DNA of 24,827 bases from an uncultured Eubacteriales bacterium (GTDB lineage: Bacteria > Bacillota > Clostridia > Oscillospirales > QAMX01): NCBI GenBank assembly GCA_905205975.1, contig CAJLFQ010000028.1, forward strand, positions 1 to 24,827. The letters are read 5' to 3'. The notes under the pieces were generated by a model. It saw only the letters and a program-made list of their open reading frames with translations. It had not been told where the DNA came from and searched no databases. Shown in pieces: positions 8,289 to 14,734 of the stretch; positions within the stretch are counted from its first letter, which is position 1, and every line of letters begins with the position of its first letter. The position numbers and the translations under genes are program-made.

Positions 8289-9245
8289 ATGCTGCTGATC
8301 GGCGCCGATGGCGGCGGAACACATACGAAGCTGGTTTTGGCCGATGAATCGGGCTGCGTGCTCGCCTCTTCTGAAGGCGGTGCAGTCAACTATAACGCCA
8401 TCGGTCTGGCTGCTGCGCGGGCAAACCTGTTTGATGCTGCCGAATCCATGCTGGTCTCGGTCGGACAGACATTGGCACATTGCGATTGCTTTTGTATCGG
8501 GTCTTCCGCTTTAGACGCGCCCGCAGATGCAGCGCAGGCTGCGGCATTTTGCGGAAACCGTTTTGATCCGGATCGGTGTCTGATGGACTCCGACGCATGG
8601 GTTTCGCTGGTCGCTGCCTCAGAAGGACGCGCCGGCATCCTCATGATCGCCGGCACCGGCGCCATGGGCACTGCTTCAGACGGTCTTGGGCATCGCTTCA
8701 CCGGCGGCGGATGGGGGTATTTGCTGGGCGACAGCGGCAGCGGCTTTGACATTGGGCGCCGTGCGCTGTTGGCGGCGGCTGAAGCCGAAGAAGGCGGCCC
8801 ACAAACACGCCTGCGGGCGCGTTTCCTCCGCCGGTTCGGCGTTGACTCCATCCGTTCGCTGATCCCTCTGCTGTATGCGCCCGGTTTTCGCCCATCCGAT
8901 CTGGCTGCGCTGGCGCCGGAAGCAGACGCAGCAGCGTCCGAAGGCGACCCCGTCGCGCAGGACATTCTTCGGACGGCGGCAGCTTCATCGGCTGCGGTCT
9001 GTGCGTATCTCCATGCGCAGACCGGCGCTGTGGACGTTTTTGTCTATGGCGGCGTTTTTGCCCACTCTGCCCGTTATCTGTCCGAATTCCGTCAGGCACT
9101 TCAGAACTGCGGACTTGCGCATCTGCGGATTTCCACGCCTTCACTGCCGCCGGAAGCAGGCGCTTTGATGGAAGCCGCCCGTTCCTGCAGCGTCCTGTCG
9201 CCGCAGTTTTTATCCAATTTAAAGAAACACTTCGAAAAGACCTGA
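8289..9245 (+). CDS. BadF/BadG/BcrA/BcrD-type ATPase, N-acetylglucosamine kinase-like
   Basis: 318 residues of the ASKHA sugar-kinase fold. The N-terminal phosphate loop DGGGTHTK is at 7-14. A GTGAMG motif sits near residue 122, a LGDSGSGFDIGR segment near 146-157 (the usual GDEGSG-x3-GR element) and a VYGGVF adenosine-site strand near 254. Members phosphorylate amino sugars such as N-acetylglucosamine or act as activases. The absence of the Cys pair that holds the iron-sulfur cluster in dehydratase activases favours the sugar-kinase role. A GGGAGGGG ribosome binding site (8277-8284) precedes the ATG. Last gene of the unit with DUF362, araM and the HAD phosphatase; a kinase beside a phosphatase suggests handling of one phosphorylated metabolite (inference). 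Downstream lies a probable terminator. Confidence 0.85.
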   Translation: MLLIGADGGGTHTKLVLADESGCVLASSEGGAVNYNAIGLAAARANLFDAAESMLVSVGQTLAHCDCFCIGSSALDAPADAAQAAAFCGNRFDPDRCLMDSDAWVSLVAASEGRAGILMIAGTGAMGTASDGLGHRFTGGGWGYLLGDSGSGFDIGRRALLAAAEAEEGGPQTRLRARFLRRFGVDSIRSLIPLLYAPGFRPSDLAALAPEADAAASEGDPVAQDILRTAAASSAAVCAYLHAQTGAVDVFVYGGVFAHSARYLSEFRQALQNCGLAHLRISTPSLPPEAGALMEAARSCSVLSPQFLSNLKKHFEKT

Positions 9246-9251
9246 AAATGC

Positions 9252-9305
9252 AAGAAATCGCAAGCATGAATGAGCTATTTTCTTCTGCCTGCGATTTTCT
9301 TCTTT
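9252..9305 (+). terminator. Probable rho-independent terminator after the kinase gene
   Basis: AAGAAATCGCA (9252-9262) pairs with TGCGATTTTCTT (9290-9301) with one bulged base, followed by TCTTT. The loop is long (27 bases) and the U-tract is broken, so efficiency is uncertain. Confidence 0.5.
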
Positions 9306-9324
9306 ACAGTCATTTGACCGTCAG

Positions 9325-9354
9325 TTGCGTTCATGTGATTGTGTGTGGTATAAT
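9325..9354 (+). promoter_or_regulatory. Extended -10 promoter for the DUF1836/NfeD/flotillin unit
   Basis: TTGCGT (9325-9330), 18-base spacer, TATAAT (9349-9354) with an extended -10 TGG immediately before it. The expected start is near 9361. Confidence 0.75.
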
Positions 9355-9366
9355 ACAGTTGTTCCA

Positions 9367-9389
9367 GCGTGTGGGTGTACGCCCACCGC
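9367..9389 (+). other. 5'-leader hairpin
   Basis: GCG-T-GTGGG (9367-9375) pairs with CCCAC-CGC (9382-9389) around a six-base loop. It lies at the predicted 5' end of the DUF1836 transcript, where it could stabilise the mRNA. No riboswitch class is recognised. Confidence 0.4.
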
Positions 9390-9423
9390 GGCATTCATAC
9401 GCTTTGGAAGGATTGATCATTTC

Positions 9424-9966
9424 ATGTTTGCACCCGGTACCGTGATTGACAGCACATCAGACCATTTGAACCCGCTCGCCTGCATTCCGGACGTCCTGTG
9501 GGCCAGTGGAGGGCTGGTACTGAGCCAGATCCGTGAAATCACCGGATTGGAAACGGCCGTCATTCAGAACTGGGTCAAGCGCGGATATGTGGCTCCCCCG
9601 ACTGCAAAGCATTATTCAAAAGATCAGACGGCGCGCATTCTGACCATCAACGCACTGCGCGAAAGCCTGCGGCTGGATCAGATCGCAAAGCTGATCAGCT
9701 CTGTCAACGGTTCCCTGGTCGATTCCTCGGACGACCTGATTCCGGACAGTGCGCTTTACGAAATGTTTTGCCAGATGGTGGTTCCACTGTACCGCGACAA
9801 TTATCTTTCCTTCGAACAGCTGGGTGCTTTGGCAGACGCGCACACAGCATCCATTGAACACGAACCCGCGCGCAGGCAGATCCGGAATGCTCTGCTGCTG
9901 ATGTGTGTCTGCTATCAGTCCACGTTGATCAAACGCCACGTCGAAAGTTTGATTGCAGCGCTTTAG
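9424..9966 (+). CDS. DUF1836 domain protein, MerR-like HTH regulator
   Basis: 180 residues. Residues about 30-95 resemble a MerR-type winged helix: an LSQIREITGL helix, then NWVKRGYV followed by Pro-Pro, then a KHYSKDQTARIL helix. This is the arrangement of the DUF1836 family, presumed DNA-binding proteins of Firmicutes with no assigned regulon. The C-terminal half is helical and lacks recognisable ligand or metal motifs. I start it at the ATG at 9424, preceded by GGAAGGA (9406-9412). The longer frame from 9325 starts inside the promoter and is rejected. It is followed after 41 bp by the NfeD-like gene with no terminator between, so it may be co-transcribed with the flotillin pair and control it or respond to envelope state (inference). 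Confidence 0.82.
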   Translation: MFAPGTVIDSTSDHLNPLACIPDVLWASGGLVLSQIREITGLETAVIQNWVKRGYVAPPTAKHYSKDQTARILTINALRESLRLDQIAKLISSVNGSLVDSSDDLIPDSALYEMFCQMVVPLYRDNYLSFEQLGALADAHTASIEHEPARRQIRNALLLMCVCYQSTLIKRHVESLIAAL

Positions 9967-10007
9967 CAGCCGGACATTTCAAAATGAAAGGAGGGCTTTT
10001 TGACATC

Positions 10008-10685
10008 ATGCGCACATTTTGGTTTTCCCTTTCCCTGTTTCAGCAAATTCTCCTCTGCGTCGCTGTTCCGGTCACCGTTGTTCTTCTGATTCAGTTTTTC
10101 CTGCTGCTCTTTGGCATCGGCGACGACAACGAACCGGAGCTGACGGTTGACCTCGACGGAGACGGCATCCCGGACGACGTCTCCAACATCGATGACGGCA
10201 TGTCCTTCGGCGAATTCGGCGGTCTGCGTCTGCTGACGCTGCGCGGTGTGCTTGCTTTCTTTTCCATCGGCAGCTGGGCTGCTTTAATCGCAAGTTCTTC
10301 GCTGTCTGCATGGGCCGCATTGGCCATTGGCGTCCTCGCCGGGGTTTTAGCCGATGTCCTTTATGCATGGATCATGCGGATGGTTCTGCGCCTTCAGGAA
10401 AACGGCGCCATCCGTCTGGAAAATGCAGTCGGTGTGATCGGTGAAGTCTACATACCGATTCCTCCGGCCGCCGCCGCCAACGGCAAAATCAATCTGGTTC
10501 TGCACGGGAAGCTTTGCGAGCAGGAAGCCGTCTGGCACGGCGACCATTTTCTCCCGACCGGCACCAAAATCCGTGTGGTTCGCATTTTGGGCGATACGCT
10601 CGTCGTAGAACCGCTCTCTTTGGAAAAAGAAGACGTTTCCCGTTCCGGCGGTTGTGCCGGTGAAATGCAAAAATCAAATCATTAG
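10008..10685 (+). CDS. NfeD-like membrane protein with OB-fold (YuaF-type)
   Basis: 225 residues. One long hydrophobic segment lies at about 12-37, then an acidic loop with DLDGDGIPDD at 48-57, two more membrane segments (about 72-125), and a soluble C-terminal domain (about 130-210) with the Gly/Val-rich beta pattern GVIGEVYIPI...RVVRILGDTLVVEPL of NfeD OB-folds. NfeD-like proteins sit beside flotillins and are thought to support membrane microdomain assembly, as with YuaF and FloT in B. subtilis. AAAGGAGGG at 9987-9995 points to the ATG at 10008. An in-frame ATG at 9984 lies directly on that ribosome binding site and is less likely. The stop overlaps the AGGAGGT of the flotillin gene. The loop resembles a calcium-binding DxDxDG element, see findings. 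Confidence 0.85.
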   Translation: MRTFWFSLSLFQQILLCVAVPVTVVLLIQFFLLLFGIGDDNEPELTVDLDGDGIPDDVSNIDDGMSFGEFGGLRLLTLRGVLAFFSIGSWAALIASSSLSAWAALAIGVLAGVLADVLYAWIMRMVLRLQENGAIRLENAVGVIGEVYIPIPPAAAANGKINLVLHGKLCEQEAVWHGDHFLPTGTKIRVVRILGDTLVVEPLSLEKEDVSRSGGCAGEMQKSNH

Positions 10686-10696
10686 GAGGTTTCATC

Positions 10697-12076
10697 ATGT
10701 CGCCATTCGTGATTGGTCTCATTACCGTCGCTGTCATTCTGTTCTTCACGCTGCTGATTCTCGTCGTTTCCCGCTTTCGCAAATGTCCGTCCGACAAGAT
10801 TATGGTCATCTACGGCAAGGTCGGCAGCAACTCCGACGGCACCGCACGCTCCGCCCGCTGCGTCCACGGCGGCGCTTCGTTCGTCTGGCCGGTCTTTCAG
10901 GCCTATGAATACCTGGATTTGACGCCGATTTCCATCAGCGTCGATCTGCGCAATGCGCTCTCCCGTCAGAACATCCGCATCGATGTACCGTCCCGCTTCA
11001 CCGTCGGTATTTCAACCGAACCGACCATCATGCAGAACGCAGCAGAACGACTGCTCGGTCTGAAGCTCATGGAAATTCAGGAGCTGGCAAAAGACATTAT
11101 CCTCGGTCAGCTTCGTCTCGTCATTGCAACGATGGACATCGAAGAAATCAACGCCGACCGTGACAAGTTCCTTCTGGCAGTCTCCGGCAACGTCGAATCT
11201 GAGCTGAAGAAAATCGGTCTACGCCTGATCAACGTCAACGTCACGGATATCAACGATGAATCCGGCTACATCGAAGCGCTCGGTAAAGAAGCCGCCGCCA
11301 AAGCGATCAACGACGCAAAACGCTCTGTCGCAGAAAAGAACCGCGACGGCGCTGTCGGTGAATCCAACGCCAACATGGATCAGCGTATCAAAGTTGCCGA
11401 TGCCAACGCGCAGGCGATTCAGGGTGAAAACAAGGCGCAGGCCGAAATTTCACAGTCCAACGCTTCGCGGCGTGAAGTCGAAGCCGACGCCCTGCGCCGT
11501 GCGACAGCGGCTGAGAAGATCGCCGCCGCCAACGCCTTGCAGGAATCCTACGCCGCTGAGCAGGCTGCTGAATCCGCCCGTGCTGAAAAAGAAAAGGCAA
11601 CGCTGGAAGCAGACGTCATCGTTCAGTCTGAAATCAACCGGAAGAAAATCGAAATTGAAGCGCAGGCCGAAGCCGAACGCGCCAAAATCCGTGCGCAGGG
11701 TGAAGCGGAAGCGTTGTACGCCAAGATGGAAGCCGAAGCACGCGGCATTGAAGTGCAGCTGACGCGTCAGGCCGCCGGTCTGGCCGAAATTGTCCGCGCA
11801 GCCGGCGGCAACCCGAGCGAGGCCGTCAAGCTGATGATCGCCGACAAGATCGAAGAACTTGTTCGGACGCAGGTCGAAGCAGTCAAGAATCTCAAGATCG
11901 ACAAAGTCACCGTTTGGGACAGCGGCGCCAAAGACGGCTCCTCGACCACGGCAAACTTTGCCTCTTCCCTGATGAAATCGATTCCCCCGATGAACGAGCT
12001 CTTCAAGATGGCCGGTATGGAACTGCCGGAATACCTCGGCAAAACAAAAGACCCCGTCGAAGAGCCCAAAGGATAA
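10697..12076 (+). CDS. floT: Flotillin family protein (SPFH domain)
   Basis: 459 residues. A single N-terminal membrane segment (about 4-26) is followed by an SPFH/band-7 domain (about 30-190, with DLTPISISVDLRNA and RFTVGISTEP segments). A long Ala/Glu/Lys-rich coiled coil follows (about 190-350), with the repeated AEA/AEAERAKI pattern typical of flotillins, then a conserved tail with ADKIEELVRTQVEAVKNLKIDKVTV-like sequence and PPMNELFKMAGMELPEYLG near the end. Flotillins scaffold functional membrane microdomains and influence fluidity, signalling and cell-wall machinery. AGGAGGT (10684-10690) overlaps the stop of the NfeD gene, so the two are clearly co-expressed. The transcript ends at the strong terminator 20 bp after the stop. 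Confidence 0.95.
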   Translation: MSPFVIGLITVAVILFFTLLILVVSRFRKCPSDKIMVIYGKVGSNSDGTARSARCVHGGASFVWPVFQAYEYLDLTPISISVDLRNALSRQNIRIDVPSRFTVGISTEPTIMQNAAERLLGLKLMEIQELAKDIILGQLRLVIATMDIEEINADRDKFLLAVSGNVESELKKIGLRLINVNVTDINDESGYIEALGKEAAAKAINDAKRSVAEKNRDGAVGESNANMDQRIKVADANAQAIQGENKAQAEISQSNASRREVEADALRRATAAEKIAAANALQESYAAEQAAESARAEKEKATLEADVIVQSEINRKKIEIEAQAEAERAKIRAQGEAEALYAKMEAEARGIEVQLTRQAAGLAEIVRAAGGNPSEAVKLMIADKIEELVRTQVEAVKNLKIDKVTVWDSGAKDGSSTTANFASSLMKSIPPMNELFKMAGMELPEYLGKTKDPVEEPKG

Positions 12077-12095
12077 AACGCACGTTGACCCAAAA

Positions 12096-12130
12096 GCCGC
12101 CGCATGAAGATTCATGCGGCGGCTTTTTTC
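12096..12130 (+). terminator. Strong rho-independent terminator after the flotillin gene
   Basis: GCCGCCGCATGAA (12096-12108) is followed after two bases by its exact complement TTCATGCGGCGGC (12111-12123) and then T6. The effective stem is 12 bp with a four-base loop. Confidence 0.95.
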
Positions 12131-12134
12131 GGGC

Positions 12135-12163
12135 TTGACTTTTGGCACGGAAGGGTGTATAAT
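12135..12163 (+). promoter_or_regulatory. Sigma-A promoter of the TetR/ABC operon
   Basis: TTGACT (12135-12140), 17-base spacer, TATAAT (12158-12163): 11/12 consensus bases. It starts five bases after the T-run of the flotillin terminator. Expected transcription start near 12170. Confidence 0.88.
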
Positions 12164-12167
12164 AAGA

Positions 12168-12191
12168 AACATAAGTTGCGCAACGTGTGTT
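12168..12191. promoter_or_regulatory. Palindromic operator, probable TetR autoregulatory site
   Basis: A 24-bp palindrome with 10 of 12 half-site positions matching, centred on the perfect core GTTGCGCAAC (12175-12184). It spans the predicted transcription start, so a bound TetR dimer would block initiation. The size and position are typical of TetR-family operators. Confidence 0.72.
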
Positions 12192-12222
12192 TTTGATACA
12201 TTGTTGAAAGGGGGAACGCGTA

Positions 12223-12804
12223 TTGCCGCCGAAGAATAAGTTTACGAAAGACGAAGTGATCCAAGCCGCGCTGGCCTTGGCGCGTGCAGGCGGTATGCAG
12301 GCTGTCACCGCACGGGCTTTGGGCGCCGCATTGGGCACGTCTGCAAAGCCGATTTTCGGCCTGTTTGCCGGTATGGAAGAGGTGCATCAGGCCATTTTGG
12401 TTCGTGCCGACGAACTGTATCAGAAAAGGACCGCCGAAGTCGTCGCCAGCGGAAAATATCTGCCGTATAAAGCCACCGGGATGGCATATATCTTGTTTGC
12501 CCGGGAGGAACCGGCGCTTTTCAAGATGCTTTTTATGCGGGATCGCACCGATGAGACCATTCCGGATGGGCCGACGGACGAAATCCGTCCGCTCATTCAG
12601 ATCATTCAGGCATCGACCGGGCTTTCCTTTCAGATGGCATTTCGCCTTCATCTGGAAACATGGATCTATGTGCACGGGATTGCGACGATGCTGGCAAGCG
12701 CTTATCTCAACTGGGATGACAATTTTATCAGCCAATCGCTCACTGATATTTTTGAAGGGCTGAAAAGCCGCTTGACGCATTTGGAAACGGAGGAAACGAT
12801 ATGA
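12223..12804 (+). CDS. TetR/AcrR family transcriptional regulator
   Basis: 193 residues with a TTG start. GAAAGGGGG (12206-12214) sits eight bases upstream, and the protein begins MPPKNKFTKDEV, right before the first HTH helix. The DNA-binding domain covers about 8-55 (TARALGAALGTS recognition region, then IFGLFAGMEEVHQAI). The C-terminal ligand/dimer domain (about 80-190) has YKATGMAYILFAREEPALFKMLF, a pattern seen in TetR-like C-terminal domains. Its TGA overlaps the ATG of the ABC ATPase (ATGA). It probably represses its own operon through the palindrome at 12168-12191 and releases it when a pump substrate binds (inference from the usual TetR-efflux arrangement). Confidence 0.92.
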   Translation: MPPKNKFTKDEVIQAALALARAGGMQAVTARALGAALGTSAKPIFGLFAGMEEVHQAILVRADELYQKRTAEVVASGKYLPYKATGMAYILFAREEPALFKMLFMRDRTDETIPDGPTDEIRPLIQIIQASTGLSFQMAFRLHLETWIYVHGIATMLASAYLNWDDNFISQSLTDIFEGLKSRLTHLETEETI

Positions 12805-13541
12805 ATACCGCACAACCGGCCATCACCATCACAGGGCTGACCAAACGTTACGGCGATTTGACCGCCGTCGATCACCTTTCACTGAACGTTCAGCAGGGCG
12901 AGTGTTTTTCCCTGCTCGGCGTCAACGGCGCCGGAAAGACGACAACCATCAAAATGCTCTGCGGGTTGACGCGGCCGGATGAAGGCGACGCCCTGCTCTG
13001 CGGGCACAGCATTCGTTCCGATATCAAAGGCGTTCACGAAGTGATCGGTGTTTCCCCGCAGGAAACCGCAGTGGCACCCAATTTGAGCGTTGCTGAAAAT
13101 CTGGCGCTTATGGGCGGCGTTCACGGCTTTACACGGGCGCAGCAAAAGGAAAAAACCATGCGCCTTGCGGAGCAGTTTGGGCTGACAAGTGTTCTCTGCA
13201 AAAAAGCCGGGAAGCTGTCCGGCGGCTTCCAGCGCCGGCTCAGCATCGCAATGGCCTTGATCGGCGACCCGGAAATTCTCTTTTTGGATGAACCGACGCT
13301 CGGCCTCGATGTTCTGGCGCGCAGCGACCTTTGGGAGGTCATTCGATCACTGACCGGACGAGTGACGGTTGTGCTGACGACGCACTACATGGAGGAAGCG
13401 GAGAGTCTCGCAGATCACGTTGCCGTCATGAAAGACGGGCATCTGCTTGCGCTTGATACGCCAAAGGCGCTGATTGAGCAGACGGAAACCACTCGTCTCG
13501 AAGAGGCGTTTTTGTGCATTGTCAAGGGGGTAACGAAATGA
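12801..13541 (+). CDS. ABC transporter ATP-binding protein (ABC-2/DrrA-type exporter)
   Basis: 246 residues: Walker A GVNGAGKTT (40-48), Q-loop Gln87, signature LSGGFQ (139-144), Walker B LFLDEP (160-165) with catalytic Glu164, and H-loop His195. The LSGGFQRRLSIA signature and HYMEEAE after the H-loop are typical of the ATPases of ABC-2 exporters, often called DrrA-like, which export drugs, lipids or polymers. GGAGG (12789-12793) precedes the ATG. Both ends overlap neighbours by ATGA junctions, so stoichiometric translation with TetR and the permease is expected. The protein is short, with no accessory C-terminal domain. Confidence 0.94.
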   Translation: MNTAQPAITITGLTKRYGDLTAVDHLSLNVQQGECFSLLGVNGAGKTTTIKMLCGLTRPDEGDALLCGHSIRSDIKGVHEVIGVSPQETAVAPNLSVAENLALMGGVHGFTRAQQKEKTMRLAEQFGLTSVLCKKAGKLSGGFQRRLSIAMALIGDPEILFLDEPTLGLDVLARSDLWEVIRSLTGRVTVVLTTHYMEEAESLADHVAVMKDGHLLALDTPKALIEQTETTRLEEAFLCIVKGVTK

Positions 13542-14272
13542 AACTGCTTTCTTTTTCCGGCCGTGTCGCCAAAGAAATTCTGCGCGATCCGTTGAATTTT
13601 GGCTTCGGGCTTGGTTTTCCGCTCATTCTGATTCTGCTGCTCACGGCCATTCAGGCCAATATCCCGGCGCCGCTGTTCGTTTTGGATTCGCTGACGCCGG
13701 GGATCGCCGTGTTTGGGCTTGCCTTTCTGACGCTGTTTTCGGCGACGCTGCTTGCAAAAGACCGGGAAACCGCTTTGCTGGCCCGGCTGTATACGACACC
13801 GATGACAGCAGCCGATTTCATCATCGGTTATCTCCTGCCGTTCTGTCCGATTGCCGCTGCGCAGAGCATCATCTGCTATCTGGCTGCGATCGTGCTCGGG
13901 CTTCATCCGACGCTTTCCATGGTTTGGTGCGTCCTCTCTATTGTGCCGGTCTCGCTCTTTTTCATTGCGCTCGGGCTGGTCTGCGGCAGTGTGCTCACGG
14001 TCAAGCAGGTCGGCGACATCTGCGGTGCCCTGCTCACCAACCTCACGGCATGGCTGTCCGGCGTCTGGTTTGACCTCGACTTGATGGGCGGCGCCTTTCG
14101 TCAAATTGCAAATGCGCTGCCTTTTGTACACGCCGTCGAGCTGGAGCGCGGGATTCTGGCCGGTGCTTCATTCAGCTCCATGCTCCCCCACATTGCCTGG
14201 ATCGCCGGATATGCGCTTGTGACACTTGCAGCGGCCATTCTGCTCTTTCTGCGGCAAATGCGCAAGCAGTAA
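13538..14272 (+). CDS. ABC-2 type transporter permease
   Basis: 244 residues with about six hydrophobic segments (roughly 23-42, 50-72, 98-122, 128-152, 162-178 and 214-238) and the N-terminal amphipathic stretch before helix 1. It fits the ABC2_membrane family partner of the upstream ATPase; a single permease gene implies a homodimer. I use the ATG at 13538, which forms an ATGA overlap with the ATPase stop and has AAGGGGG at 13524-13530. The frame is open eight codons further upstream, but that lies inside the ATPase gene without a ribosome binding site. The transported substrate is unknown; TetR control suggests a small hydrophobic inducer such as a drug or bile compound (speculative). Confidence 0.9.
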   Translation: MKLLSFSGRVAKEILRDPLNFGFGLGFPLILILLLTAIQANIPAPLFVLDSLTPGIAVFGLAFLTLFSATLLAKDRETALLARLYTTPMTAADFIIGYLLPFCPIAAAQSIICYLAAIVLGLHPTLSMVWCVLSIVPVSLFFIALGLVCGSVLTVKQVGDICGALLTNLTAWLSGVWFDLDLMGGAFRQIANALPFVHAVELERGILAGASFSSMLPHIAWIAGYALVTLAAAILLFLRQMRKQ

Positions 14273-14316
14273 CCCTTGCAGACCATTCTGTGCCGCTGCA
14301 AACCCCATAAAAACCA

Positions 14317-14346
14317 AAAACCCGACGGAATCAACCGTCGGGTTTT
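14317..14346. terminator. Bidirectional terminator between convergent operons
   Basis: AAAACCCGACGG (14317-14328) and CCGTCGGGTTTT (14335-14346) form a 12-bp perfect stem with a six-base loop. T-runs lie on the 3' side in both directions. It serves the ABC-2 permease gene on plus and rpsT on minus. Confidence 0.93.
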
Positions 14347-14356
14347 GTTTGTGCAG

Positions 14357-14620
14357 TTACGCCAGTTTGTTGTACTTCAGCACGATTCTGCTCTTTTTGT
14401 GAGCGGCGTTGTTTTTATGAATAACGCCCTTTGCAGCCGCCTTGTCGATGACCTTCACCGCGGCCTGAACCGCAGCGTTCGCCTTCGCCTTATCGCCGGC
14501 GTCGATCGCCGCGTCGGCTTTCTTCACGGCAGTCTTGAGCGACGATTTGACCATACGGTTTTGCAGCGTTTTAACTTCCGTCACCAACACACGTTTTTTC
14601 GCAGATTTGATATTCGGCAT
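14357..14620 (-). CDS. rpsT: 30S ribosomal protein S20
   Basis: 87 residues beginning MPNIKSAKKRV, the S20 signature start, and continuing with the Lys/Ala-rich three-helix bundle (KKADAAIDAGDKAKA, KGVIHKNNAAHKKSR). S20 binds 16S rRNA in the small subunit. AAGGAGGTG at 14636-14628 is seven bases upstream of the ATG at 14620. An in-frame TTG at 14626 is too close to it. It has its own promoter and terminator, so it is monocistronic, the usual rpsT arrangement. Confidence 0.97.
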   Translation of the reverse strand: MPNIKSAKKRVLVTEVKTLQNRMVKSSLKTAVKKADAAIDAGDKAKANAAVQAAVKVIDKAAAKGVIHKNNAAHKKSRIVLKYNKLA

Positions 14621-14670
14621 TCCCAAACACCTCCTTGCGCGTCAGATTCACCTAAATCACAGTAATTACT

Positions 14671-14699
14671 ATTATATCACAGAAGCTCTGGAATTGCAA
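14671..14699 (-). promoter_or_regulatory. rpsT promoter
   Basis: On the minus strand: TTGCAA (14699-14694), 17-base spacer, TATAAT (14676-14671). It leads to a leader of about 45 bases before the rpsT start. Confidence 0.85.
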
Positions 14700-14701
14700 G
14701 A

Positions 14702-14728
14702 GCAAAACCGTTTTTTTACGGCTTGCAG
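14702..14728 (-). terminator. Possible terminator after the PTS EIIC-like gene
   Basis: On the minus strand, GCAAGCCGT and ACGGTTTTGC fold into a roughly 9-bp stem (one G-T pair, one bulge) around an A-rich loop. The U-tract is poor, so it may act weakly or merely separate the gene from the rpsT promoter it abuts. Confidence 0.45.
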
Positions 14729-14734
14729 AGAAGA

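Noticed and set aside
9248..9445. 65-codon plus-strand frame after the kinase gene
   Set aside because: It runs through the probable terminator and the promoter of the DUF1836 unit and overlaps the DUF1836 start; not a plausible gene.
11450..12172. Minus-strand frame opposite the flotillin C-terminus
   Set aside because: Low-complexity Phe/Gly/Leu-rich translation that mirrors the Ala/Glu coiled coil; it also crosses the terminator.
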